A DNA stretch of 64,000 nucleotides. Source: Termitomyces sp. T153 (taxonomy: Eukaryota > Basidiomycota > Agaricomycetes > Agaricales > Lyophyllaceae). The notes below the pieces were generated by a model. The model was not told the origin of the DNA. It saw nothing but the letters and a program-made list of their open reading frames with translations, and ran no database searches. Positions within the stretch are counted from its first letter, which is position 1. Each line of letters starts with the position of its first letter. The stretch lies in assembly GCA_018296165.2 (NCBI GenBank), contig JACKQL020000020.1, positions 1 to 64,000 on the forward strand, read 5' to 3'. Of this stretch, positions 46,870 through 57,733 are shown piece after piece. The position numbers and the translations under genes were made by a program.

Positions 46870-48064
46870 ATTGTGTTACCAGATCAACATCAACATCAAC
46901 ATTAACACTAAGATCTCATCCCAAAAGAAAACACTGAAAATCTATTATGTTGACTATAAATCCATCAGATGATGCTGTGCATACTTTTGCCTTTGTGTGT
47001 GTGTGTGTGGATTTTTTTTTGGAACCTTGGGTCTGGGAGGGTAGGGTATAGGAATATTGTAGCTAGCTAGCCTTGGATGAATTGGCATGCATGAGGGAGG
47101 GGAATTGTATGCTACTATGTATTATTGAATCATAAAGCAGCTTCCCAGGAAAAGTGGAGGATCTTGAAGTTGGGAGATGGATCCTGCTCTTGGATGGATG
47201 GATGAGTCAAGGACAGCTGTATTTGATTGGTTGAAGTGTCAGACTGCTGGTGAAGACACATTTTGTTGATGGCTGATCAAGGTGGGAGGGAGTGTATATG
47301 GATGGTCATGAACATGCTCTTTCTTGATGCAATGGCTGAGTTTGAAGGGTCTGATATGATATAAAGTGTGTACCCCCTGAACTGAAGTCTGGAGAGAAGG
47401 AGATCATTGAAAATTTGTAGGATGGATTGTGCTTTGCAGTAAATGAGTGCTTGGTATGTGTGTAGTCAGAAGAGCAAAGCAAAGCAGAATATATTTCTAC
47501 TCATCACCAGAATGATTTTGCAAAGAAAAAGATCAGGAAGACTGATCTTTTGTTCATGCTGAGGATGGTTGGTTTACTGTGATGCTGATTGTATCATCCT
47601 CAAAGAAGCTTGGGAGATCACAATGCATGGTGGGATGCAGATTGCAAAACAGCTTCTTGCTCAAGTGCATCACACCATCATAGTATGTTGGCCTCTTCAT
47701 TTTTTTTTTCAATCAGTCACCAGCACATGCATCTTTACCTCTTCCATCTGATGTGCTTCAATCTTTTGAGATGAACAAATCTGATGGTGGAAAATGAAGG
47801 AAATAATATGGTTTAGTTGTTCCTATTCCTGATTTGTATCTATATCTGGAACATTGAGGAAAAGTGTAAAAGATGACCCTTCCTGATGGTCAACCAAAAG
47901 GCCTTCAGTGGAATGTGGATGTGGATTTGATGTTTGGAACACCCAAGCCAAGCATTCTCCTGTATGTCCAGTAAAAAATCATGACTGTTGCATGGCTCAG
48001 ATCTTCAGTCATCAAGAAGATTTCACTCATCAAATTTCAGAACTTGAGACTGATCTTGATCAAG
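46870..48064. other. CpG-free stretch, probable decayed transposon DNA
   Basis: I found no CG dinucleotide in these 1,195 bases on reading them line by line, although G and C are both common and TG and CA are abundant. Flanking DNA contains CpG at ordinary density. Total loss of CpG is the expected end state of heavily methylated DNA after C-to-T deamination. No family can be recognised in what remains. Confidence 0.75.
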
Positions 48065-51000
48065 CGCTGTAGCCATAAATGTATTCTCTTGCCAATGTTT
48101 CACTGTGAACTCAACCCCCAATTGGGATGGTATGTAATTTTTATGAATTGATTGATTGCTCAAACTATAGCTTATGTTATGTATAAAGTATCGGGGAGGG
48201 TAAAATACAGACGGGTATAGGGAAGTCATGAAGGAAATGTTTGTTGAGGTAAAAGAAGCTGCTGAGCCGTATCTCGGTGCATGTGGTGATATCTTGATGG
48301 TTTAGGAGCACTGATTGCAAGGGACTCGCTGGAGAAGCGGCTGCATGGGCTGTTAGGCAGCAAAAGCAGCATTGTCAGGTTTCCCAGCATGCTATGATGT
48401 TTGTTGAAGTTGTCCTCAACCTAGTTGTGAGGCTATGTAAAGACCCAGAAATTTTGGCAGTTCCAAAAATGTCGTGGGAAAAACTCCGGAAGGGTGTTAT
48501 TTCAACCTGCTGAGTTCGGCCCTGTTTTGGAGATGTCGAGGTTGTTGATTTTGAGTGTCCGCAGCTGTAGGATAGGACCATGGGTCCTCACGTCGTATGT
48601 ACTGATCGTGACGTGATTAGGCAGGCGAGCTCGGATTGAGTATTTGAATTTGAACACGGTAACCTACTTCCCGCGAGCCTCCCCGGATCCGGAACGATGG
48701 ATGGATTTCTGAGATAGATGACAGCGCTTGTGCACGTCTACGTCGTGTCCCGCGAGGGAGCCTTTGATCGCGAAGTAGAAGTAGATACAAACAAAGAGGT
48801 AAGGTAGGTCAGGAATATACATACGGGTACGTGTATGATCATTGTGATAGGGGCGGGTGGTGGTGGTGGTGTTCACTGGGTGGTGGGTGTAGACACCTCG
48901 CATCGCACGCAAACACTGCGGCAGCACAGCACAAGCACAAGCACGAGCACGAGCACAAGAACCCCTCATCGATTCTCCGTCATACTTCCAAGTTCCTTTT
49001 TTAATTTCGGGGGTGGGCGAGCTTCGTGCTATCGTTCATGATCCATGATCATCTGCATCTGCATCGCGATCAGAATTATGAGTTCCTTCTGAGAATTCGT
49101 AGAATCGAGGGACGGGTGCTACTCGTACTGGCACACGCACACGCTGTCAGGGCATTCGGATGGTGGGCCCGTAGGCCGGTGTGCCGCGCCAGACTTCTCT
49201 CTCTTTTTTTTTCGCTTCCTCTCTCCTATCTACTTCTAGCAAAGCCCCCGAGAGCTGTTGACATGGATAATATCCCACCCCCGTCACGACATCTCTCCAT
49301 GTTCCCGCTTCGTCTTTTTCTATTCTATCCACGTCTGCGTCTCACACTCAAGTCAAGTCATCATGACTGAAAACTCCCATAACAGACGTTGTGCGAGGGG
49401 GTGGGGTGTGCAAATGATTCTGTAGACACGCCTAGCGCCTATCGCATGAATCAAAATCAAAAATCAAAGCAAATGTGCGCTTGAAAAATAAAATAAAATA
49501 AAATAAAATCGTGTTTTGTGCTGTTCCGAGAAGAGGAGGTGTGGACCGGGCATCCGATATGTACGAGACGGAGCATCGACTTTTAGAAGGGGTAGAAAAA
49601 ATATTTTAGGCGTCGGTGGCGGGGACACGGAAATCGGGGAAGGGGAAGGGGGTTCCTTGAGGGTTGAGGCTTGGCTACGAGTCGGAAGTTCGGTTCGCGG
49701 TGCATGCTTGCAACTCCATGGTCATATGTAAATCGTCCACGGTACGACGGCCGCGCTGCGATGCGGTGACACCGGGCATGGACCATGGAAGCAAATTCGG
49801 ACTCGTGAAGAAGATAGGGAATCCACGATCGGTGGGGGTTGTTCGAGCCGAGATAGATACGTGGGTACTTACTTACTAGTGGCAGCAAGAATTCAAGAGG
49901 CGGAGGGTTGTGTTTTCTTTTTCTTTTTTCTTTTGGATCGAGGATAAGCGGGGGATGGGGACCGGGGTTTGAGCTGGTGCGAGTGCGAGTGCGATGCCCT
50001 CGGGTGGCCGGTTTGCTGGACAAAGTAGCTCTGTGTGTGATATGTATGAGTGGGGCACACAGGCGCACTTAGGGGCGGGACAACATCAGGAACCCGGGGT
50101 CCCGATCTGAGGGTCCTTCCTTCTCCAGACGGATGGCCATGGGGTACATATGTGAACGTGACCACCCCCGCGCTCGAATTCAATTAGATCCTCATATAGT
50201 GACGCTGAGCCGTGCTGTACAGGAGCCCCGAGAAGTTCAGGGTGCAAGACTAGGAGTTTTAATATCGGCTCGTGCGTAAATAACCCAGAGCTAGATGGCT
50301 TCCGACTATCCATCCTATGGTCCTTCAGGAAATGAGACGTATACATCCAAATCGCGTACTAGTTACTCGTGGAAATTTTGTCAAGTCCGCGAATGGAAAC
50401 ATCAAAAGCATGGCGTGTCCACCGAAGACATAACAGGTAACTGATGTGTAGTATGCGGTGAAGACGGCGCCACCGCCACATTCATGCGGGGCCGGACAGT
50501 GGGCGCAGAGATGGATCCTAATATTTCGCCAGACATTTTCTGATTCCAGTAAAAAAAAACTCGAAATGGATGATAGGAACTGGAAATGTCACACCAGAGG
50601 TAAAATTGGGACTTTGTACCTATTGAATCGAACAAGAGAGCACTGAATAAGACCACTAAAGCTCCATAATAGAAGGTAGAAATGTTGAAAATTGTGCTTA
50701 CTTCGGTCTTTCAGAAAGAAAATTTCAAAGTGCCATATCAAGATTCTTGACCAAAGATATGGGACAGCATTACCGGAACGAATATGCTTGGAATTTGCTG
50801 ATAAAAGACGTTAGCTGAGTAGCTCAGGAACTCTCATACGATCGTTCTTTGTACGCAGAGGTTGATATAAGGATCCAGACTGAGATCAGATTTCTTCTCC
50901 AGCGTTTCAGAGCGACGGAGAAGGAAAATTACTAGTTGGTTTCCTCGGATGGGCATGAATTTTCCTGTTGAAGAGAAAAAAAGAAAGTCGAATGGAAAAA

Positions 51001-54000
51001 AGGGAGGTTCGAGTGCTCAACGACGGGTAGGTGCTCATACACGGGCAGGGTCATGCTTGAAAGTCGGCAAAGGGCTAAAAATTACGATCGAGCCTCATTT
51101 GGAGGGGTCCGGACGTAGCACAATGAGAATAGAACAAAGACCGGAGTGGTGTTTGTTTCGAGAGGACGACGTAGGTCGATACACCATGTCAGGTGAGACT
51201 TACTTCGGAGATAATGGCCGCGTTTCGCCGCGTATTGTTTGGTAACCATGTCAAGAACAAATCAATGCTGCCAAGTAAGGAAACCAGGTGTCATGCTCGA
51301 CCGAGTATCGCAACATCGTGCTCCGCGTGCTTTCCATAGAAAGTATGATACTCTGACCAGTCGAATCTAGTTCAAACTTGGGCAACATTGGCAGCGATCG
51401 CATCCTCATGAAATTCATTCTTGTTCAAGACACGGGCAGTCAGGTGTACGGTGACGATTTAGGTTAAACTATGGGTGGTCCTGAAGCCATGTCCACATGG
51501 GAAAAGAGGAATAACCTCAGTCTGTGGTTGTTTGTATCCTTTATTCTACTTTCATTGGCGTTCTGTGCAGTTTTACTTCCTAAACCTTCACCAATGTAAC
51601 CCCTTAGAGCCAACAATGTCGAATGCACCTGTCTTCCGGTGGCTACCGCACCCTGGTCTCAAGTTGTTCTCAGTTCAACTCTTTTAACCCGGGGACAGAA
51701 TGTGTTTTCACAGGTAAACAAATATCAGGGATTGTTCTACTTGCGCGTGGTCTATGCTAAGTTTCTTGACCGAACTCAAATTCTAACGGTATGGTTGCAT
51801 ATCGACTACACCGTCGCACGAAAAGAGGACCTTTTTTATATATAGATTCATATGTAAGGATGAATTCACTTCATCAGCTTGTTCTTGAGAAAGCAATGCA
51901 GTCCTGGAAGGCTGCATCAATGAATCAGATGGGGTTTGCAATTCCAAAATGCTGTCATGAGTGTTCTCTTTTAAATTACTCCTTTAACGTCTGATGGTCA
52001 TTCATGATGCCCAAGCCCCTTCAATCACGTCGATTCTAATCTCAGGGCATTGGTAGCAACGTGAGAGATCCTAATTTTTGAACCTCCAGTATATCCTCCT
52101 CTCCTATGCTCGTCTTGACTAGGACTACTTCAATGTGGTCCCTTTGAATATGATTTTCTCGATGATGAGATAGCATGAGATAGCAATACCAAGATTAGCA
52201 GTGGATGTGATGAGGACATGAATACGCAAATCTAAGATGATGGATAGGAAGTATGAGAATGAAAAAGTGGGGATCTCTCAACAATATGACTGTGAGGATC
52301 AAAATGAGAACCTGGAAGTAATGTTAGCTGGTGGCCGAAATTCTTGTGAAGCTAGCGTATTTAAGATCAGTTTTATTTTTGCTGCTTAGAACAAGTCATG
52401 TACAATATAATTGATGATCACTGTGTGCGTTGTGCGTCGCGGCGAAGACGTTATGATATAAAATGCTTGACTTAAACAAGTCAGGCTAGCCCCGTCCTAG
52501 ACTGACATCCCAAAATGTCTCTGTGATATGCATCCAGTACAGGGGCCATTGATTTTTTACCAGTCGTGAAGGGTGAACTTTGAAACCAGTAATACGGCCG
52601 GACTGGAAGATACCTCTAGTACTTAGAAGATATCTCCAGTACTTCAAGTTGTAGTAGATTTTGTAACGAACTCATTGCCCGGTCTCAACGGACAAGATAG
52701 CAATCGCTGAACTCGTCCGGCTCGGATCTTTCGTAGATATCAGATATTGAAATAAGCCTTTTTACCAACACACGCGCCGATTCCATACGTGCATACATAC
52801 ATAGTTAGAAATGGAAGAATTGAATTTGACATTTGGAAGCCATGATAGGCAGATGCCGCCGGCATGTGAACCGAAGAGACTATTCTAAACTTCCAAACAC
52901 GTTTGGTCACCGTAGAAGGAGCAGAAATGACCGTTGAACGTTGAAAGCCGGGGGAAGATCTGCCGTCGAATAAAATTGGTATCCCGAGAGATTCATACAA
53001 AATTATCAGATCATCATCTTGGGTGTTACTACAGACTGTTATAGCAGAAATTCCAATCAGAGATAGTCCTGCAACGCGAAATCTCGAGCCCAACCGCAAG
53101 GTGCGTAAATATAGGACAACAAATAACGATTAAACCCCGAATGAGAAAGCAATGTTTAGACTGGACAGTGGAATCGCCAAGAATTTTAAGGTCAGCGGAC
53201 CCGGAATAAGTTATGAAGCAAATCTTGAGTCGGTTCAGACGTCAGCAAGAGAGTGGTCTGAAGACAACAATTGTTTCATTGAATGATTGCCATTCTTGGG
53301 CTCACAGCCGCGATAAGGCAGATAGTAAAATTCGATTGTTCAGTATGCTGTCATAAGGAGGAGCCGTACATTTTTTTTGATAATGAAATTATATTATATC
53401 TCAGAAGAAAAATAGATCATTCACCATTGATCGCGAAAGAAACTGGCAGCGAAAGCTCGCAGCATTCTAGTTATGATAATTCATGAGATTGAAACATGGT
53501 ACACATTTCCATGACCGACATCATCGTCTGGAGAGTGGGAGCTATCCGATTTCTTCGCACAGAGCAGATATAGGGTACCTGATATGTGCATACCTCAGAC
53601 ACTCATCGACCGGCCCGCCTTGGTTGTCCCCGTCTGATCCTGACAGTTGAACCAGTCTTGACTGCTGATTACTGTGGGGAGATAGACACGAAGAAATGGT
53701 AGAAGGGCCAACTTACAAAGTGAGCATGCTACTCCACCTCGAGTAACTTTCGGATATTTGTTTGGTTGTATAATGGATTGGATACGGAGAAACCAGATCT
53801 CATCGCCGAAAGAGGGACCGCTAGTAGGTGTAATAGCTTGTATGTCGAACTTCGTGGTACACGTCGCTAGCCTTCTGTTTCAGGCTGATTTGAGCTGGAT
53901 CGTGGAAGTTCGTCGATTGGAATTTATGTGATCGGAAACTAGCATATTCGGTGATACCAGTGGTGAAACGGATTAGTCACTACAATTGGATGTTAATGGG

Positions 54001-54584
54001 GTTTCACAGATTTCAAAGGATACAAAAGAAAGTTTACTTCCGAGTCAATTGTGGTATTTCGTCAGGACAATCTGGTCAAGGATTGCGGTGTCGTATTTAC
54101 CGAGAAGACCATAGGCAAGACCTTGGGTCTTTTTGGAAAATGTTTAGGGAACCATGAACATAACAAATACCTAATCAATGTAGAGCAAAGCAGAAGTATG
54201 GAAGAAAACACGAAGCCGAGCATTACAATTATTATCCCTGCTACAGCATCAAAGGAAGCAGAGAACAGGACGGTGGAGAGTGCTTTGTAGTTGACACCGT
54301 GGAGGCACGAGGTCATAGGGCCAAATTTATTATTCGAGCCCAGTCATCTATATAGGTTATTTCATGTGCACCCATTCATCGTAAAACAGCCCAAATATCG
54401 ATTCTAAGGAGTAAACGACCCAGACGTCTGGCCCTGGGAAGCAGTAATGAGGGTGCAAAGATGACTTACTTGTATTGTATACCGGTCCGGATGTAACCCT
54501 AGAGAGCACCAATATACAATAGCCTGTGCTACTGCTTACTAGCAAGTAAATATGCCTCCTGAGTGCTGTGTTGATGAGCTTCTG

Positions 54585-55690
54585 CGGATTAGCCCCAGAA
54601 GCCGTCCTTTGCGGGATGGATTTCTGATCCAGCCAGTATTTGAAATGCATACAATTGTGAGGTATTTATCACCTCCCATGTTTACGACGAGTCTCAAGCC
54701 GCAGGAAGTGCTGAGTCGTGTTCGAAGGGTTTTAGGCCATGAACTGTGTGGATTTAGTCCCCATTTCCATAGAAGCCATAAAACGAAGCGTAGAAGGTGT
54801 CCGCTGGAAGCAAGGAATAAAACTGAGTTCAGTAGATCCAATAACATTGCAAAGTTCAACATTGACTTAGGGTTACAAGGAATTTTGAAGTTCCTGGTTA
54901 CGCATATTGATGGAACGAATTCTTCATGTCTCTGCCAATGTCGACAGTCTCTTTGGCCTCCTCTACAAGCTCTGAACTTCTCCCGCACCTGGAACTGGCA
55001 GACTCGTGTACTCATCCCAAACCTATTGAAGCAAGCGTGGACTACCTGTATTCGTCTCAATGGTTCTTCGTCCAGTCCAAAAAAGTTCAAGGTCCAATCA
55101 CACAGGATTCGAGGTTCGAACGACTTTCAAAGCCCTTGTTCCCCTAGCTCCGCTGATATGATGAGTCGCCTGACTTTGACATATGACACCTCCAGATGCG
55201 ATACCTCGGCGTCGTAGAGTGGTCATTTAAGTTGGTCAGTCTGAGCAGATTGGGAATTGTGCCGGTACCTACATTCTAGATGTGTTGCCCATCTTGCCAT
55301 GATCCTATTGCCATTCTGTTTTCCCCGACAGACTACACAGGTCCATTCCTACAGAACTGCAGATTGCTGTCCGCTCTTTGCTCTCTACGAATCTCATGTT
55401 ATTGGGGCGGAAAATTACAAGCTAGGATCCACACCGGACAATGCATACATCTTTCACTATCGTCTTATCTCGTTTTCATCGTCATTCACACATCTGCTGA
55501 CCGCATGTTCCACTCTTGCTCCTGTTGCTTTGCTCAGCTTCTCATCTCCGAAAATCGTCATGGACGTTGATACCGAGGAGTCTTACCAAGGCACATTGTT
55601 AAGTTAGACTGGCATGTGGCCATATTGCCCGTCTACACAACTTGTCAGATCAGGAGAATATTGTTCAGTGAGGAAGGACACGGCTAGATC
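54585..55690 (+). pseudogene. Inverted, decayed copy of the CFAP20-like gene
   Basis: This matches the gene at 39.5-40.5 kb on the opposite strand, including its upstream region (from about 54585), start region (MSLPMSTVSLASSTSSE at 54926), IQSP-like block (near 55085), the end of exon 1 (RLGIVPVPTF near 55250), the intron, and exon 2 (SFSSSFTHLLTACSTL, then FSSPKIVMDVDTE). The final match, near 55620-55683, corresponds to VRVYATCRLRRIWFSEGG. Because promoter and intron are both present, it was copied as DNA and not from mRNA. Frameshifts and stops break it throughout. It ends where the reading would continue with PWEFELY. Confidence 0.85.
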
Positions 55691-55906
55691 TATACAAATA
55701 ACACTTTGCGTAGTTTAGTTGTATGTAGGTTTGTACACTCACTGAGTTTTTACCTTTATATAAAGATGGCAATTTGGTTTGGATTTGAGCATATATACAG
55801 TCGAACCTCTCATAACCGATGGAAAAACGCTCTTGATCCGCAACCTTCACCTGACCGCGGTTTTCCCACGGCCAAGTAGAGGCAGGAAAAAGTATTCGCA
55901 GCACGA

Positions 55907-57733
55907 ATGTACAGCGAGAGCGTAATAAAACATCCTAAAAAAGGGCCAGGAGGCCCCCCGGGGGTAAATGCAAGTGCACAAATGCCGGTATCACCAGCAA
56001 AGTCAATGCTGGGCAGACGCAAACGGAGGGAAGCAGACGTATTCGGGCAACTGGAGGAACAGGAACCAAGGACACCTACGCGCCTCAGAAAGCAACCCGA
56101 GACAGGAATGCCAGATGTTCAGATGGAGATGGAGTCGGAGCAGGAGGAACGCACAGCAGCAGAGGCAGAGGCAATAGTGGTCTACCAACTCGAAAACCTA
56201 CGAAGAGAACTTCAACAATTCTCGAACCATCACGTATGGGGGTCGAGGGCTATGGATAACGTGTACGCAATCGCAAGAAAGTTCATGCCAGAACTCATTG
56301 AAGCCGGTGAGAAGCAACAAACTGATGGAAACGCTGATTCCTCGCGAGCCCTTCAGGAAACCGCGGAGCTACGTTCAACAGTCAAAGATCTCGCCAAGGC
56401 GGTAGCCGACCTGGCAGCGCGCCAGGAGACAAGACCGTCGACAGATGGGGGGAATAATAAAGGAACTCCAGGGGTAACAGGGACCAAAACTGTCATTGCC
56501 ACGGGGCCTACATATAGACCCACCAAAGCCGGCGCGACCCAAACACAGGCTATAGCGCTACGCCAACACGCCGGCCCACGCTCACCCAAAGACCAATACC
56601 ACCCAGCACGCCTTATCGTCATCCCACGCGGGGAGAAATTCGACGCAAAACGAATGAACCCACGCCAGCTAGTAAACCTCATAAACAACCGCCTATCTCG
56701 CTCGAATGAAGCAAAACACCTGTGTGTAGCGTCCGCACACTTCAACTTCAACCAAAACCTAGTCATTATGATGCGAGAAGACCAAAAAGGCGAAGAGCTT
56801 AGGCAACACGCGGGAATTTTTGCGGACATCTTCGGGGTGCCGGCCCACACCGTCGAGATGATCACAGACGACAGACGATACAAAGTTAGAATAAACGGCG
56901 TCTGGACGGGGAGAGATGATGGAGACGGCGAAGACAGTATACACACCCCCGACGACCTCCTGGAGGAAATTGAAAGATTCAACCCAGTTCTGTCAAAGGT
57001 TAAGTTGATCGGCAAACCCAGGTGGCTACGTGCCGAGGCAGACCTGAGACAAAAGGACTACTCCTCAGTAGTACTGGAGTTTGCTAAGGAAGATGATGCG
57101 AACATGGTTCTATCAACGAAATACATTGCGATGTACACAAAATTTTGTGAAGTCGTTCACCATGCAGACAGACCACCCGTGCTTCAGTGTAGTAAGTGCT
57201 GGACTCTTGGGCATCACGTATCGCGGTGCAAGCAGCCCACAAGATGCCGTCTCTGTGCGGGTGACCACAACGAGATAGAACACAAACGGGAGGAATACCA
57301 GACCATGATTGAAGACACGGAAGGAGCAGGTCAGGAAAGGGAAAGACAGGTGAAATGCGCGAGCTGTGGTGGAGACCACCCAGCAACGGAAAGGAACTGC
57401 CCGGAGAGAAAGAGGTATCAAATGCTGGCAAGGGAGAAGGAAGCCGGAGGGATCGAAGGAGGGAAGACGATGAAAAGGAAAGGAGGATGGAAGAAGAAAC
57501 CAGCAATAACGCAAACAACAGAAGAACCGAGGACGGGTAAGACAATAGCTGCACAAGACCATGGTGAGGCAGCGAACACGAATGAAAAGACAAATGGCAA
57601 TGCAAATAGATTCATGACCCTAGAACATCTGCTGAATGAGCGTGAGGAGACGCCAGGAAGATGGGCAGACGAGGAGATGGAGGGACAAGAGAGAACGGAA
57701 ATGACGCCGAACGGTAATGTCCCTTCCATATGA
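55907..57733 (+). CDS. LINE ORF1, gag-like nucleic-acid-binding protein
   Basis: This is an intact 608-codon frame. The N-terminal part is basic and Pro-rich. A coiled, Glu-rich region follows (about residues 80-200). A central RRM/PRE-C2HC-like segment is inferred at about 225-420. Zinc knuckles follow: CSKCWTLGHHVSRC (C-x2-C-x4-H-x4-C), CRLCAGDH and CASCGGDHPATERNC. A charged tail follows. It should bind the element's RNA and act as its chaperone. The stop overlaps the ORF2 start as ATGA, which suits termination-reinitiation translation. Confidence 0.93.
   Translation: MYSESVIKHPKKGPGGPPGVNASAQMPVSPAKSMLGRRKRREADVFGQLEEQEPRTPTRLRKQPETGMPDVQMEMESEQEERTAAEAEAIVVYQLENLRRELQQFSNHHVWGSRAMDNVYAIARKFMPELIEAGEKQQTDGNADSSRALQETAELRSTVKDLAKAVADLAARQETRPSTDGGNNKGTPGVTGTKTVIATGPTYRPTKAGATQTQAIALRQHAGPRSPKDQYHPARLIVIPRGEKFDAKRMNPRQLVNLINNRLSRSNEAKHLCVASAHFNFNQNLVIMMREDQKGEELRQHAGIFADIFGVPAHTVEMITDDRRYKVRINGVWTGRDDGDGEDSIHTPDDLLEEIERFNPVLSKVKLIGKPRWLRAEADLRQKDYSSVVLEFAKEDDANMVLSTKYIAMYTKFCEVVHHADRPPVLQCSKCWTLGHHVSRCKQPTRCRLCAGDHNEIEHKREEYQTMIEDTEGAGQERERQVKCASCGGDHPATERNCPERKRYQMLAREKEAGGIEGGKTMKRKGGWKKKPAITQTTEEPRTGKTIAAQDHGEAANTNEKTNGNANRFMTLEHLLNEREETPGRWADEEMEGQERTEMTPNGNVPSI

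Larger units (their letters stand above)
45452..54584. other. Long gene-poor tract
   Basis: I find no gene I can support in 9 kb. It contains a 60-75-bp direct repeat (45752-45886), a short hairpin (45956-45982), a 26-nt perfect palindrome (46751-46776), a CpG-free stretch (46870-48064), an (AAAAT)n run (49484-49509) and several CAC/AAG and TG microsatellites. Short frames exist throughout but show no consistent codon structure or family motifs. Decayed transposon DNA is the likeliest content. Confidence 0.65.

Noticed and set aside
48430..48640. TGTAAAGACCCAGAAATTTTGG, reminiscent of a retrotransposon LTR start
   Set aside because: No matching second LTR, target duplication, primer-binding site or coding region was found.
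54357..54650. Minus-strand frame of 97 codons next to the CFAP20 pseudogene
   Set aside because: It overlaps the duplicated CFAP20 upstream region, which explains part of it, and no family could be recognised.
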